From contig NZ_LT629703.1 in assembly GCF_900103365.1 (NCBI RefSeq), positions 3,968,001-4,032,000 of the forward strand: 64,000 nt of DNA. Direction: 5' to 3'. Below the pieces are notes generated by a model. It saw only the letters and a list, made by a program, of their open reading frames with translations, was not told where the DNA came from and made no database searches. The position numbers and the translations under genes are program-made. The DNA comes from Afipia sp. GAS231. Its GTDB lineage: Bacteria > Pseudomonadota > Alphaproteobacteria > Rhizobiales > Xanthobacteraceae. Of the stretch, positions 18,416 to 26,554 are shown piece after piece (the first letter of the stretch is position 1; each line of letters opens with the position of its first letter).

Positions 18416-19902
18416 GCGGCGGCGTCGCAGCGCCTGGCACCTCAATTACCTCGATCGCCAGATATCCGCAGCATCTGGATGTCTTCTGCGTGGGCACCGA
18501 TAACGGGATCTACAGCGCCTGGTGGGATATCGCCACGGGCTGGTCAAACTGGTTCAGGGTCGCCGGCGGTGTTGCGGCCCCGGGGACGACAATCACGGTG
18601 GTTGCCCGTAACCCCAACCATCTCGACCTGTTCGCGGTGGGGTCGGACCACGGGATCTACAGCATCTGGTGGGACGCCAACGGTGGATGGGCGGGGAGCT
18701 GGTTCAGGGTCGCTGGCGGTACCGCTGCCCCCGGCAGCTCGGTCGCGGCCATCGCCCGCAACCCCAACCATCTCGACTTGTTCGTTGTAGGGACGGACAT
18801 GAAGATTTACAGCATCTGGTGGGACGCCAACGGCGGATGGGCAGGGAACTGGTTCAACGTGAGCGGCGGGGTCGCGGCCCCCGGTACGTCGATCACGGCG
18901 CTTGCCCGCAACCCCAACCATATCGATCTCTTTGCGGTCGGTTCCGACCACGGCATCTACAGCACGTGGTGGGACGTTAATGGGGGATGGGCGAACTGGT
19001 TCAGGGTCGCCGGCGGTGCTGCGGCCCCGAACACCTCTATTGCAGCCGTGGCCCGATACCCCACGCACATGGACGTCTTCGCCGTCGGCACCGACCACAA
19101 GATCTACAGCATCTGGTGGGACGCCAACGGCGGTTGGGCGGCGAACTGGTTTAACGTCAGTGGCGGGGTTGCCGCGCCCAACACGTCGATCAGCGTCGTT
19201 TCCCGCTATCCCAATCACCTCGACGTCTTTGCCGTGGGCACGAATCATGGCGTCTACAGTGTTTGGTGGGACGTCAGCAGCGGGTGGAGCAATTGGTTCC
19301 AGATTGCCGGGGGAGTTGTCGCCCCGAACACTTCCGTCAACGCACTAAGCCGCTACCCGGACATCCTGGACGTATTCGTGGTAGGGACAGATCACCACGT
19401 CGACACGATCTGGTGGCTCGACGAGATCGACTTCTCGATGCAGCACCAGCAGCAATCGAACTGGTGCTGGGCGGCAACTGCAACCAGCGTCGCGCTGTTC
19501 TACAAGCCGGCAAGCGGCTGGACGCAGTGCGCGGTCGCCAACAATGAGCTCGGCCGGAACGACTGCTGTGGTGCGGGGGCGTCCGGGCCGTGCAACGTGC
19601 CAAGCTATCTCGACCAGGCACTCGCCGTGGTCGGCCATTTCGACCATTGGGTGGGGACCGTGGCCAGCATCGCCCAGATCGAGACTGAGGTGACGTTCGC
19701 GCGCCCGCTTGGGATTAGAGTCGCCTGGTCAGGCGGCGGCGCTCACTTCCTGTGTATCATGGGTCACTATTCCGCCGGAGGGATCGATTGGGTGACCGTC
19801 GACGATCCGATCTACGGCCGCTCGAACGTCAACTACGCCACGCTGCAGACCAAGTATCAGGGCAGCGGTACGTGGACGCACACCTACTACTCCAAATATT
19901 GA
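18385..19902 (+). CDS. Lectin-like seven-bladed propeller fused to papain-like cysteine protease
   Basis: The 505-aa protein has two parts. Residues 1-344 are seven tandem 49-52-residue repeats, each of the form W-x-NWF-x-V-x-GG-x-AAP followed by 'ARNPNHLDLFAVGSDHGIYS' and ending in WWD, matching PLL/PHL-type fucose-binding lectin blades, so a closed seven-bladed beta-propeller is expected. Residues 345-505 are a papain-like domain related to Peptidase_C70 (AvrRpt2-like): Gln355-357, nucleophile Cys361 in 'QQSNWCWAATATSVALFY', His454 in 'GGGAHFLCIMGH', and Asp473/474 in VDDP. CC and C residues at 394, 395 and 403 may form disulfides or bind metal. No signal peptide is visible, so export, if any, needs another route. 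GAGAGGAG precedes the ATG. It is operonic with the next gene. A secreted or toxin-like protease that binds glycans is the most likely reading, but this is inference. Confidence 0.88.
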   Translation: MGWAPNWVGVSGGVAAPGTSITSIARYPQHLDVFCVGTDNGIYSAWWDIATGWSNWFRVAGGVAAPGTTITVVARNPNHLDLFAVGSDHGIYSIWWDANGGWAGSWFRVAGGTAAPGSSVAAIARNPNHLDLFVVGTDMKIYSIWWDANGGWAGNWFNVSGGVAAPGTSITALARNPNHIDLFAVGSDHGIYSTWWDVNGGWANWFRVAGGAAAPNTSIAAVARYPTHMDVFAVGTDHKIYSIWWDANGGWAANWFNVSGGVAAPNTSISVVSRYPNHLDVFAVGTNHGVYSVWWDVSSGWSNWFQIAGGVVAPNTSVNALSRYPDILDVFVVGTDHHVDTIWWLDEIDFSMQHQQQSNWCWAATATSVALFYKPASGWTQCAVANNELGRNDCCGAGASGPCNVPSYLDQALAVVGHFDHWVGTVASIAQIETEVTFARPLGIRVAWSGGGAHFLCIMGHYSAGGIDWVTVDDPIYGRSNVNYATLQTKYQGSGTWTHTYYSKY

Positions 19903-19912
19903 GGAGTTTCCG

Positions 19913-20491
19913 ATGGCCCTTCTCACTCCGTCTCCCCCGTCCCAGGCGACCGAGGCCGTCCAATCGACCTTCCGGAATTTCGCCGAGCACAGAACGTTCA
20001 GGATCCCTGCGTTGCGCAAATCTACCGGGCCGCTCCAGCTTGTTGAGCCCCTTCAGGTGTTCACGCTGGGTCTCAACGATCTGGTGGCCAGCAAAGACCT
20101 GGAGGCGGCCAAGCCGACCGGATGGCTCTTTCTCGTGCACGACGGCGACAAAGCCGTCGCTTCCGCGGAAGCGGTTCCTACCGGGACCGGTGACGAACAA
20201 GTCCTCTCCGCCTTCAATGAAGGCCGCGTCGTCGGCTCAACCGCGGATGCGCTTCGATCAGCGCGTGCGCTGCCCGAGGTGAGCAAGGATGACTTCGAGC
20301 CGCGGCTTCTCCGCGTGCCGGGCTTATATGTCACTGCCCTCTGGCTTCATAAGGTCGGCGGACTCGGCGATCTGCTGGTGCCGCTTGACCCATCTCCGGT
20401 GGACGCGCAGGTCGGCCAACCGGTTCCCGCCTCCCGGCTGATCGAGGAGCTGAGATACAAGGCCGGCCAAGCCAGCCGAAGCGCGCCATAA
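19913..20491 (+). CDS. Unknown partner of the propeller-protease
   Basis: A 192-aa soluble protein starting 10 bp after the protease stop codon, with GGAG 7 bp before the ATG, so the two are surely cotranscribed. It contains 'ADALRSARALPEVSKDDFEP', 'VPGLYVTALWLHKVGGLGDL' and 'LVPLDPSPVDAQVGQPVPAS'. No signal peptide, membrane segment or known catalytic motif is visible and I do not recognise the family. Its position suggests a chaperone, inhibitor/immunity protein or co-delivered factor for the protease; none of these can be decided from sequence. It ends 43 bp from the convergent AACS gene. Confidence 0.85.
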   Translation: MALLTPSPPSQATEAVQSTFRNFAEHRTFRIPALRKSTGPLQLVEPLQVFTLGLNDLVASKDLEAAKPTGWLFLVHDGDKAVASAEAVPTGTGDEQVLSAFNEGRVVGSTADALRSARALPEVSKDDFEPRLLRVPGLYVTALWLHKVGGLGDLLVPLDPSPVDAQVGQPVPASRLIEELRYKAGQASRSAP

Positions 20492-20534
20492 ATCACGCCG
20501 CGCCGGGCGCGCCGACGACAGGTCGCCGCTGACC

Positions 20535-22604
20535 TCACCGGGCCGTCGACGCCGCGCTCGCGTTCTTCTGCAAGTGCTTCGCCGCGAAATCGAGATACCA
20601 GGCGAGGCAGCCGGGATTGGCCATCGCGTCCTTGTTGATGACCTTCTCCAGCGGCTGGCCGAGCAGCAGTTTCTTGATCGGCAGTTCCTGCTTCTTGCCG
20701 GACAGCGTTCGCGGGATCTCGGCCACGGCGAAAATCTCGTTGGGAAGAAACCGCCGCGACAGGCCGGCTTCGATCGCATTGTTGATGCGTGTCTGCATCG
20801 CGCGATCGAGCGCAATGCCTTCCCGCAACACCACGAACAGCGGCATGTAGCTTTCGCGGCCGAGATATTCGAGGTCGACCACCATCGAGTCCAGCACCTC
20901 CGGCAAGGCTTCGATCGCCGAATAGAGTTCGCTGGTGCCCATCCGCAGGCCATGGCGGTTGATGGTGGCGTCGCTGCGGCCATAGATCACGCAGGAGCCG
21001 TCGGTGTTGATCTTGAGCCAGTCGCCATGGCGCCAGACCGCGCCGCGGCCGGTACCGTCGAAGTTGTCCGGGTAGGTGTCGAAATAGCTGCCGCGATAGC
21101 GCGCATCGCCTTCGTCGTTCCAGAACTTCAGCGGCATCGAGGGCATCGGTTCGGTACAGACGAGTTCGCCGACCTCCTCGATGACGCCGCGGCCCTGTTC
21201 GTTGAAGGCCTCCACGGCGGCGCCGAGCAGCCGGCACTGCATCAGGCCCGGCGTCTGCGGCAATTCGGGGTTGGCGCCGATGAAGGCGCCGGCGAAGTCG
21301 GTACCGCCGGACATGTTGGCCCAGAAGATGTCGCGTTGCGCGGCGCTGCCATTGGTCTCGGCAAGGCGGGCGAAGCGCGCGCTGAACCATTGCTGGGTGT
21401 CGGCCGAGAGCGGCGATCCCGTCGAGCCGAGCGCGCGCAGGCGCGAAAGGTCGCCACTGGCGCCGAGGTCGACGTCGGCCTTGGTGCAACCGGCGAAGAA
21501 CGCAGCTCCTGCGCCGAAAAACGTCGCCTTCGAGTTTGAGACGAAGCGCCACAACGTTTCCCAGTCCGGATTTTCCTTCGACCCGCTTGGGCTGCCGTCG
21601 AAGACGCAGATCGTGGTGCCGTTGAGCAGGCCGGCGACCTGACAATTCCACATGATCCAGCCGGTCGACGAGTACCAGTGATAACGCTCGCCGAACGATT
21701 CCTCACCGTAGCTGCAGCCGATATCGTTGTGCAGTACGTTGAGCGGCAGCGCCACGATGACGACGCCGCCGTGGCCGTGCACGATCGGCTTGGGTAACCC
21801 CGTCGTGCCGCTGGAATAGACGATCCAGAGCGGATGATCGAACGGCAACCAGTTCGGCTCGAACGCGTCGATCGCGGCGCCGGTCGCCGACAGGATGGTC
21901 GACAGCAGGACATCGGAGCCGGCGCCGCGATCCGCGCTGTCACTGTGGATGATGACATGTTCAACTGTTGGCAGCGATCGCCGCAGCTCGTCGATCACCT
22001 GCCGCCGGTCGTGTCGCCGGCCGGCATAGGTAACGCCGTCGCAGGCGATCAGAATTTTCGGCTCGATCTGCTTGAAGCGATCGATCACCGCGGGTGCTGC
22101 CATATCGGGCGCGCAGACGCTCCACACCGCGCCGATGCTGGCGGTGGCGAGAAAGGCAATGATGGTCTCGGGGATGTTGGGAAGGTAGGCCGCCACGCGA
22201 TCGCCGGAGCGGACGCCTTGTGCCTTCAGGTGCATTGCCAGCGCCGCCGCCTTGCGCCGCAGTTCGGGCCAGCTTGTTTCCTTCAACACGCCGTCTTCGC
22301 CGCAGGCGACGATCGCGGGCTGACCTGCCGCATGCGCCGCTTCGACATGCCGCAGCACCTGGCGCGCATAGTTGACCTGTGCACCCGGAAACCAGACCGC
22401 GCCCGGCATCTTGCGCTGCGCCAGCACCGCGCTATGCGGCGTCGGCGATCGCAGGTCGAAATAATCCCAGATGCTTTGCCAGAACGCATCGATCTCGCGA
22501 ACCGACCATTGCCGCATCGCTTCATAGTCCTGGAAGTGCAGGCCGCGTTGCTCGCCGAGCCATTGGCGGTAACGCGCCATTTGCGGAATGGTCGATGCTG
22601 TCAT
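20535..22604 (-). CDS. Acetoacetyl-CoA synthetase (acetoacetate-CoA ligase)
   Basis: A 689-aa ANL-superfamily ligase that activates acetoacetate through an acyl-AMP. The AACS-specific N-terminus ('WSVREIDAFWQSIWDYFDL', 'MPGAVWFPGAQVNYARQVL') is followed by the AMP-binding P-loop 'IVYSSGTTGLPKPIVHGHGG', A8 'GRSDATINRHGLRMGTSELY' and the C-terminal catalytic Lys in 'LSGKKQELPIKK'. It commonly serves polyhydroxybutyrate turnover in rhizobia. I chose ATG 22604, preceded by GAAGAG; the longer open frame upstream runs toward the divergent GH3 gene. Confidence 0.94.
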   Translation of the reverse strand: MTASTIPQMARYRQWLGEQRGLHFQDYEAMRQWSVREIDAFWQSIWDYFDLRSPTPHSAVLAQRKMPGAVWFPGAQVNYARQVLRHVEAAHAAGQPAIVACGEDGVLKETSWPELRRKAAALAMHLKAQGVRSGDRVAAYLPNIPETIIAFLATASIGAVWSVCAPDMAAPAVIDRFKQIEPKILIACDGVTYAGRRHDRRQVIDELRRSLPTVEHVIIHSDSADRGAGSDVLLSTILSATGAAIDAFEPNWLPFDHPLWIVYSSGTTGLPKPIVHGHGGVVIVALPLNVLHNDIGCSYGEESFGERYHWYSSTGWIMWNCQVAGLLNGTTICVFDGSPSGSKENPDWETLWRFVSNSKATFFGAGAAFFAGCTKADVDLGASGDLSRLRALGSTGSPLSADTQQWFSARFARLAETNGSAAQRDIFWANMSGGTDFAGAFIGANPELPQTPGLMQCRLLGAAVEAFNEQGRGVIEEVGELVCTEPMPSMPLKFWNDEGDARYRGSYFDTYPDNFDGTGRGAVWRHGDWLKINTDGSCVIYGRSDATINRHGLRMGTSELYSAIEALPEVLDSMVVDLEYLGRESYMPLFVVLREGIALDRAMQTRINNAIEAGLSRRFLPNEIFAVAEIPRTLSGKKQELPIKKLLLGQPLEKVINKDAMANPGCLAWYLDFAAKHLQKNASAASTAR

Positions 22605-22753
22605 GATCTCTTCTGTTCGTGCTGCCCGGGGACGTCCGCTGTTCAAGCGCCCGCTTTTAACATAGAAGAATCGGCGCAGGAACGTCATGGCGGAAACGTC
22701 TTGGCAGCAACGTCTTGACAGCAACGTCTTGGCCGGTTGGCGAAAGCGCTGGA

Positions 22754-23773
22754 ATGCAAATCGGCGAACTCTTCATTCTCGGCTTTTTCGGCAAGACCAT
22801 TCCGGCGTGGCTGCACCAATTCGCTGAACGTTACGGCCTCGGCGGCGTGATCCTGTTCGACTACTCCTGCCAGACCCGGCAATACGACAACAACATCGAA
22901 TCCCCCGAGCAGGTGCGCCGGCTCTGCGGCGAGATCGCGCGTCTGCCGTCCCACCCGATGGTGTTCATCGATCAGGAGGGAGGGCTGGTGCGGCGGCTGA
23001 AGGAAGGCCGCGGCTTTGCGCCGCTGCCGAGCGCGAAGGAGTTCAACCATCTCGCGGTGGCTCAAAAGCGCAAAATCCTGACCGCGAGTTTTGCCGAGAT
23101 GCGACAGCTCGGCATTGCCTACGATTTCGCGCCGGTGATTGACGTCGATTACAATCCTGACAATCCCAATATCGGGAGGGTCAAGCGTTCCTACTCCGCC
23201 GACATCGCCGAAGTCGAAGCCAATGCGCTATTGGCCAGCGAGGTCGCGCGCGAGCAGCGGATCGGCCTGTGCCTGAAGCACTTTCCCGGCATCGGCGGCG
23301 CGCTGGTGGATTCGCACCAGGAGTTCATGGACATTTCGGATTCGCTGGTTCCCGAACAGGAAGAGCTGTTCTATGCGCTGGCGCCCAGAATGTTTGGCGA
23401 TGCGGTGCTGGTCAGTCACGCCATCGTCCGGCAATGGGACCCCGATCATCCGATGACCTTGTCGGCGGCAGGCCTCGGTCGTCTGCGCAAGCGCCTTCCC
23501 GAAACGCTGCTGATCACCGACGACATGCAGATGCAGGGACTGCAGAAGGCGCTGGGAACAAGGGAGGCCAGCCTGCAATCGCTCCGGGCCGGCATGGACA
23601 TGCTCTGCATCGGCAACAACCTGTTCGACCAGGAGCGGGAAATGGCCGGAATCGCCGAATATATCGGGCAGGGATTGCGCGATGGAACTTTGGCTCCGGC
23701 CGCGATCGGGCGATCAATCGAACGAGTCCGCCAGCGAAAGGCGCTTTTGGCTGATACGCCGGCCACGGCGTAA
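22754..23773 (+). CDS. Glycoside hydrolase family 3 (NagZ-like beta-N-acetylhexosaminidase)
   Basis: The 339-aa single-domain GH3 enzyme contains 'MVFIDQEGGLVRRLKEGRGF', 'YDFAPVIDVDYNPDNPNIGR', the substrate-binding KHFPG with the DSH loop ('GIGGALVDSHQEF', Asp-Ser-His acting as the Asp-His acid/base dyad in NagZ), and the nucleophile Asp in 'LLITDDMQMQG'. The usual KHFPGHGD reads KHFPGIGG here. NagZ-type enzymes release GlcNAc from muropeptides in the cytoplasm; the short single-domain form and absence of a signal peptide agree. The start at ATG 22754 has only a weak ribosome site. It is divergent from AACS. Confidence 0.9.
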   Translation: MQIGELFILGFFGKTIPAWLHQFAERYGLGGVILFDYSCQTRQYDNNIESPEQVRRLCGEIARLPSHPMVFIDQEGGLVRRLKEGRGFAPLPSAKEFNHLAVAQKRKILTASFAEMRQLGIAYDFAPVIDVDYNPDNPNIGRVKRSYSADIAEVEANALLASEVAREQRIGLCLKHFPGIGGALVDSHQEFMDISDSLVPEQEELFYALAPRMFGDAVLVSHAIVRQWDPDHPMTLSAAGLGRLRKRLPETLLITDDMQMQGLQKALGTREASLQSLRAGMDMLCIGNNLFDQEREMAGIAEYIGQGLRDGTLAPAAIGRSIERVRQRKALLADTPATA

Positions 23774-23863
23774 TTAATGATGTCGCGATGCCCGGCCAAA
23801 CCCATGTTGCCTTACGAGGCCATTGAGACTAAAAGCCTTTTTTCAACCCCCGAAAGACCGACG

Positions 23864-24070
23864 ATGGCCCACAATTACGCGATCAATGACGACGTTCACC
23901 ACCAGTTGCAGGGCCCCCAGGGCCGCGCGACGGTGAAGGAACGAAGCATCTATACCATCGTCTCCTGCCTGCCGATCGAATCCGACGGCCGCCCGCGCTA
24001 CCGCATCAAGAGCAAGACCGAGAATGTCGAGCGCGTCGTGACCGAGGAACAGATCTCCAGGCTCGGCTGA
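23864..24070 (+). CDS. Small conserved-type hypothetical protein
   Basis: A 68-aa basic, soluble protein ('ATVKERSIYTIVSCLPIESD', 'KTENVERVVTEEQISRLG'). Composition and codon usage look coding, and I recall similar short proteins in Bradyrhizobium, but no function is known. The ATG at 23864 lies 90 bp downstream of the GH3 gene on the same strand, with a weak ribosome site. The segment 'RPRYRIKSKTENVERVV' resembles a small beta-barrel/SH3-like surface, speculative. Confidence 0.7.
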   Translation: MAHNYAINDDVHHQLQGPQGRATVKERSIYTIVSCLPIESDGRPRYRIKSKTENVERVVTEEQISRLG

Positions 24071-24102
24071 TCCGCCGCTGATCTGAATCAATCAACCATT
24101 GC

Positions 24103-24549
24103 CTATTGCGCCTGCGCCTTGTCGTGCGCCGCGATGCCGATCGCCTTGTAGTCGTAGGTCGGATAAAACTCGGTGTGATAGCTGCCCCAGGCGCTGTTCT
24201 CCATGATGCGATTGACCTCGCGTAGCCGCGATGCCGGCAGCCGCAGCGTCACCACCTGTCCGATCCCCATCATCACATACCAGCTGACGACTTCGATGCC
24301 GGCCGGCGGGAAAGCCTTGTAATAGCCCTGCCGCTCAAGCTGTGCATTGAGTTCGCTTAGGGGACGGGACTGATCGTGCTTCAGGAACACGGTGAGCAGC
24401 ACGGCATTGTCCGCCGTCGGCGCGGCATTCTCCGCCGGAGCCGGTGCGGTCTGCGCCAAGACAACTGAACCGAACGAGAGGCCTGAACCAAACGCCAGGG
24501 TGCCGGCCAATGCCGCCATTGCGATCCAATATCCCTTGCCTTGCGACAT
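24103..24549 (-). CDS. Exported protein of unknown function, GYD-like
   Basis: A 148-aa protein with an N-terminal signal or anchor ('WIAMAALAGTLAFGSGLSFG', AQT). The mature part 'AVLLTVFLKHDQSRPLSELN', 'RQGYYKAFPPAGIEVVSWYV' and 'GIGQVVTLRLPASRLREVNR' suggests a small ferredoxin-like alpha/beta barrel domain comparable to GYD/MIase-type proteins, though I cannot confirm the family. GGGAG lies 7 bp before the ATG. It is convergent with the 68-aa gene. Confidence 0.75.
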   Translation of the reverse strand: MSQGKGYWIAMAALAGTLAFGSGLSFGSVVLAQTAPAPAENAAPTADNAVLLTVFLKHDQSRPLSELNAQLERQGYYKAFPPAGIEVVSWYVMMGIGQVVTLRLPASRLREVNRIMENSAWGSYHTEFYPTYDYKAIGIAAHDKAQAQ

Positions 24550-25230
24550 CGCCGTCTCCCGTTTTGATGATTTGCCGATGATTGAGAACCTCGATCATCG
24601 CGAGGCCGGCAAAGCCTGTAAATCGTAATCGGCGCAAAATCGCGTCGACGCGGCCGCCGGCGACGGTGTTTCGACGATCGATTGTGAAACAGCTCACAGG
24701 GGCGTTGCTGCGTCCGCGCTATCAAAGGCGTTCCGCGGGCCGTCTCGGCCCCCGTGGGTGGAACCGATGAAAACGCGACGGCTGGTTTTTTGGTGGTTCA
24801 GGTTCGTGGTCTCGGGACGGTTCCTGGGAAAATTCCTCAAGCGCCCGCGCGCCTGATGTCGCAAAACTTCAACCCCTGCAAAATTTCAACCTTTGCAAAA
24901 TTTCAACCTTGGAATGTCGCCCGGCGCGCTCGCTCGCGCATCACGCGTAGCTGCACTGCGACAAAGCTGCGCACGTCGTCCAAATCGATCGGGCTCCATT
25001 AAGAAGGTAAATGCGATCCCAGTGAAAATACCGGGGGTGGCGCGGTCAGGCGTAAATATATTTGATCCGCAAAATTACGGACTTCGGCGCCAAAATGCGG
25101 CGTTTTCGGGTGCTTTTCGCGCGTTTTCGCTAGGTTCCGGCAGCCACGCGGCGAAGTTCGGGGTTTGCCCCGTATTCTTACTGGCGACGAAATTAACCAT
25201 GAACGAGAATCGAACCGATAACTTAGTTAT
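24550..25230. other. 681-bp intergenic region with tandem repeats
   Basis: No coding frame is convincing. The region holds the promoter area for the exported protein (minus strand) and for the LuxR-type gene (plus strand), and three tandem 17-bp repeats at 24861-24911. A short frame from ATG 25199 (TTAACC just upstream) overlaps the LuxR start in another frame and may be a leader peptide. Confidence 0.5.
24861..24911. repeat. Three head-to-tail 17-bp repeats
   Basis: Units GCAAAACTTCAACCCCT, GCAAAATTTCAACCTTT and GCAAAATTTCAACCTTG follow each other without spacers. They are AT-rich compared with the surroundings. Such short direct repeats can be binding sites for a regulator or iteron-like; here there is no replication gene nearby. 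Confidence 0.85.
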
Positions 25231-25851
25231 ATGTCACACCCAGACCATCGAGCCGGTGATTCGCACTTTTCAAAGTGGGTGAAAGACATCACGCCCCTGG
25301 AAGACAATCTCGACTTTGTCCATCTGTCCGCCGCGCGGGTTCGGGCGACCGAAGAGGCGGGGGCTGCGATCGCCCGGCAGTTGAACGGCCCGTTGACCGC
25401 GCTGCTGCTCTACATGAACGAGATCAAGCAGCACAGCCACCAATTTGGGCAAGCGCCCGGCAATCGCGTTTACCTGCAACAGGTCGTCGAAAACGCGCTT
25501 CAGCAGACCGAACGTGTCTGCGCCCTGGTCAAGCAGATCTCGGATAGTCATCCGGCGCCGGCTCCCGATTACGATCACCAGCAAGGCCGGGAAAGCCAGG
25601 GCGGCCGCAGCAGGGATGTCGGACGTACGTCGGGGGTGATGTTCGCGACCGAGTCGGGCCAGAAGCCGCTGACGAAGCGCGAGCGCGAAGTGCTCAGCCT
25701 GATCAGCGAGGGTTGTTCCAACAAGCAGGGCGCCTTGCGAATGAACATCAGCCCGCGGACGTTCGAGAGCCATCGCGCCGAGGCGATGCGCAAGCTCGGC
25801 GCCCGCAACACCGCCGATCTCGTGCGCAAGGCGTTGCTGCAGCCCGCCTGA
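25231..25851 (+). CDS. LuxR-type regulator with degenerate histidine-kinase-like N-terminus
   Basis: A 206-aa protein. Residues about 38-105 ('EEAGAAIARQLNGPLTALLL', 'VVENALQQTERVCALVKQIS') align by eye with the dimerisation/phospho-acceptor helices of FixL-type kinases (LAHELNQPLTAI), but the phosphorylatable His is Arg49 and the next Glu is Gln50. No ATPase domain follows. Residues about 145-206 are a GerE/LuxR HTH ('LTKREREVLSLISEGCSNKQ', 'ISPRTFESHRAEAMRKLGAR') close to that of FixJ-like proteins and of the regulator at 35797. It may dimerise with a kinase or its own homologues and bind DNA without phosphorylation; this is inference. The ATG at 25231 lacks a strong ribosome site. Confidence 0.85.
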   Translation: MSHPDHRAGDSHFSKWVKDITPLEDNLDFVHLSAARVRATEEAGAAIARQLNGPLTALLLYMNEIKQHSHQFGQAPGNRVYLQQVVENALQQTERVCALVKQISDSHPAPAPDYDHQQGRESQGGRSRDVGRTSGVMFATESGQKPLTKREREVLSLISEGCSNKQGALRMNISPRTFESHRAEAMRKLGARNTADLVRKALLQPA

Positions 25852-25959
25852 TCTCCCAACCATCACGCTCCATACATCCATCGTCGGGCTGGGAGCGCTA
25901 TGGCCGGCCGACGCACAAAGATGCGCGTTGCGGTGCGGACAGGGCCGTTACTGCCGATG

Positions 25960-26030
25960 GCGTTTTCGAGCGAAGCATGCCCTCGGACTTGATCCGGGGG
26001 TGGACGCCGCTTCGCGTCAAGAAAACGCGT
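25960..26030. repeat. Imperfect intergenic palindrome, GCGTTTTCGAGCG family
   Basis: GCGTTTTCGAGCGAAGC pairs imperfectly with GCTTCGCGTCAAGAAAACGC across a 30-nt spacer. This is the full-length member of the family also seen at 3648-3692. Confidence 0.7.
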
Positions 26031-26044
26031 CAATACAAAAGAGC

Positions 26045-26107
26045 AGAGCCCGGTTCTGATTCAATCAGAACCGATGAGGCTCTAGCAGAGAGAGGCTCTA
26101 GCAGAGA
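26045..26107. repeat. Nested hairpin and perfect 16-bp tandem duplication
   Basis: GGTTCTGATT-C-AATCAGAACC (26052-26072) is a perfect inverted repeat inside outer arms AGAGCC/GGCTCT. GAGGCTCTAGCAGAGA then occurs twice without spacer (26076-26091, 26092-26107). The second copy covers the stop codon of the 81-aa gene. The hairpin may end that transcript, though no T-run follows. Confidence 0.8.
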
Positions 26108-26343
26108 TCTTCCGCGAAGGACCGGACGCGGGGCGACGGCCGCAACGCGACGGATGCCTTGGGCTCTTCCGGGACGATCGTGATCGTCCAGGCGGCCGGA
26201 ACGCTCGCTTTGTTTTCCACGATCGATCGAACGTGGCCGGTGACCGCCGAGCCGGCTGCGCGAGCGGTTGCGGTTCTGCCGTTGAACTGCGCGATACGGA
26301 AACGCCGCGCTTCTTTCTGATCGCTCGTTTCGAACGTGAACAT
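26098..26343 (-). CDS. Small hypothetical protein
   Basis: An 81-aa protein with AAGGAG 6 bp before the ATG, so translation is well supported. The sequence ('EARRFRIAQFNGRTATARAA', 'GHVRSIVENKASVPAAWTIT') suggests a small beta-rich soluble domain; I do not recognise a family. It is convergent with the LuxR-type gene and lies 0.2 kb downstream of cheY on the same strand. Its last codons lie in a tandem duplication, so the C-terminus may vary between strains. Confidence 0.75.
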   Translation of the reverse strand: MFTFETSDQKEARRFRIAQFNGRTATARAAGSAVTGHVRSIVENKASVPAAWTITIVPEEPKASVALRPSPRVRSFAEDLC

Positions 26344-26554
26344 GAGGTACTCCTTCAGTCCACGCGACTATCGCTACTCAATATTAGCTGATTGTGAAAA
26401 TCCGACGCCGTAGAAGTACGGCCAGAGCGCACCACGCGCCGGCCCGGCCATGTCAGAAACAGATCTTGTGATGGGTGGGTCTTTGCCGATACCGGCTTGC
26501 GGCCGGCGGCGATGCGTTTTCCGTCAGGATGAGGCGTTACACCCCGCCACGATG

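Noticed and set aside
24861..24911. CRISPR-like array
   Set aside because: The 17-bp units are contiguous with no spacers and no cas genes are present.
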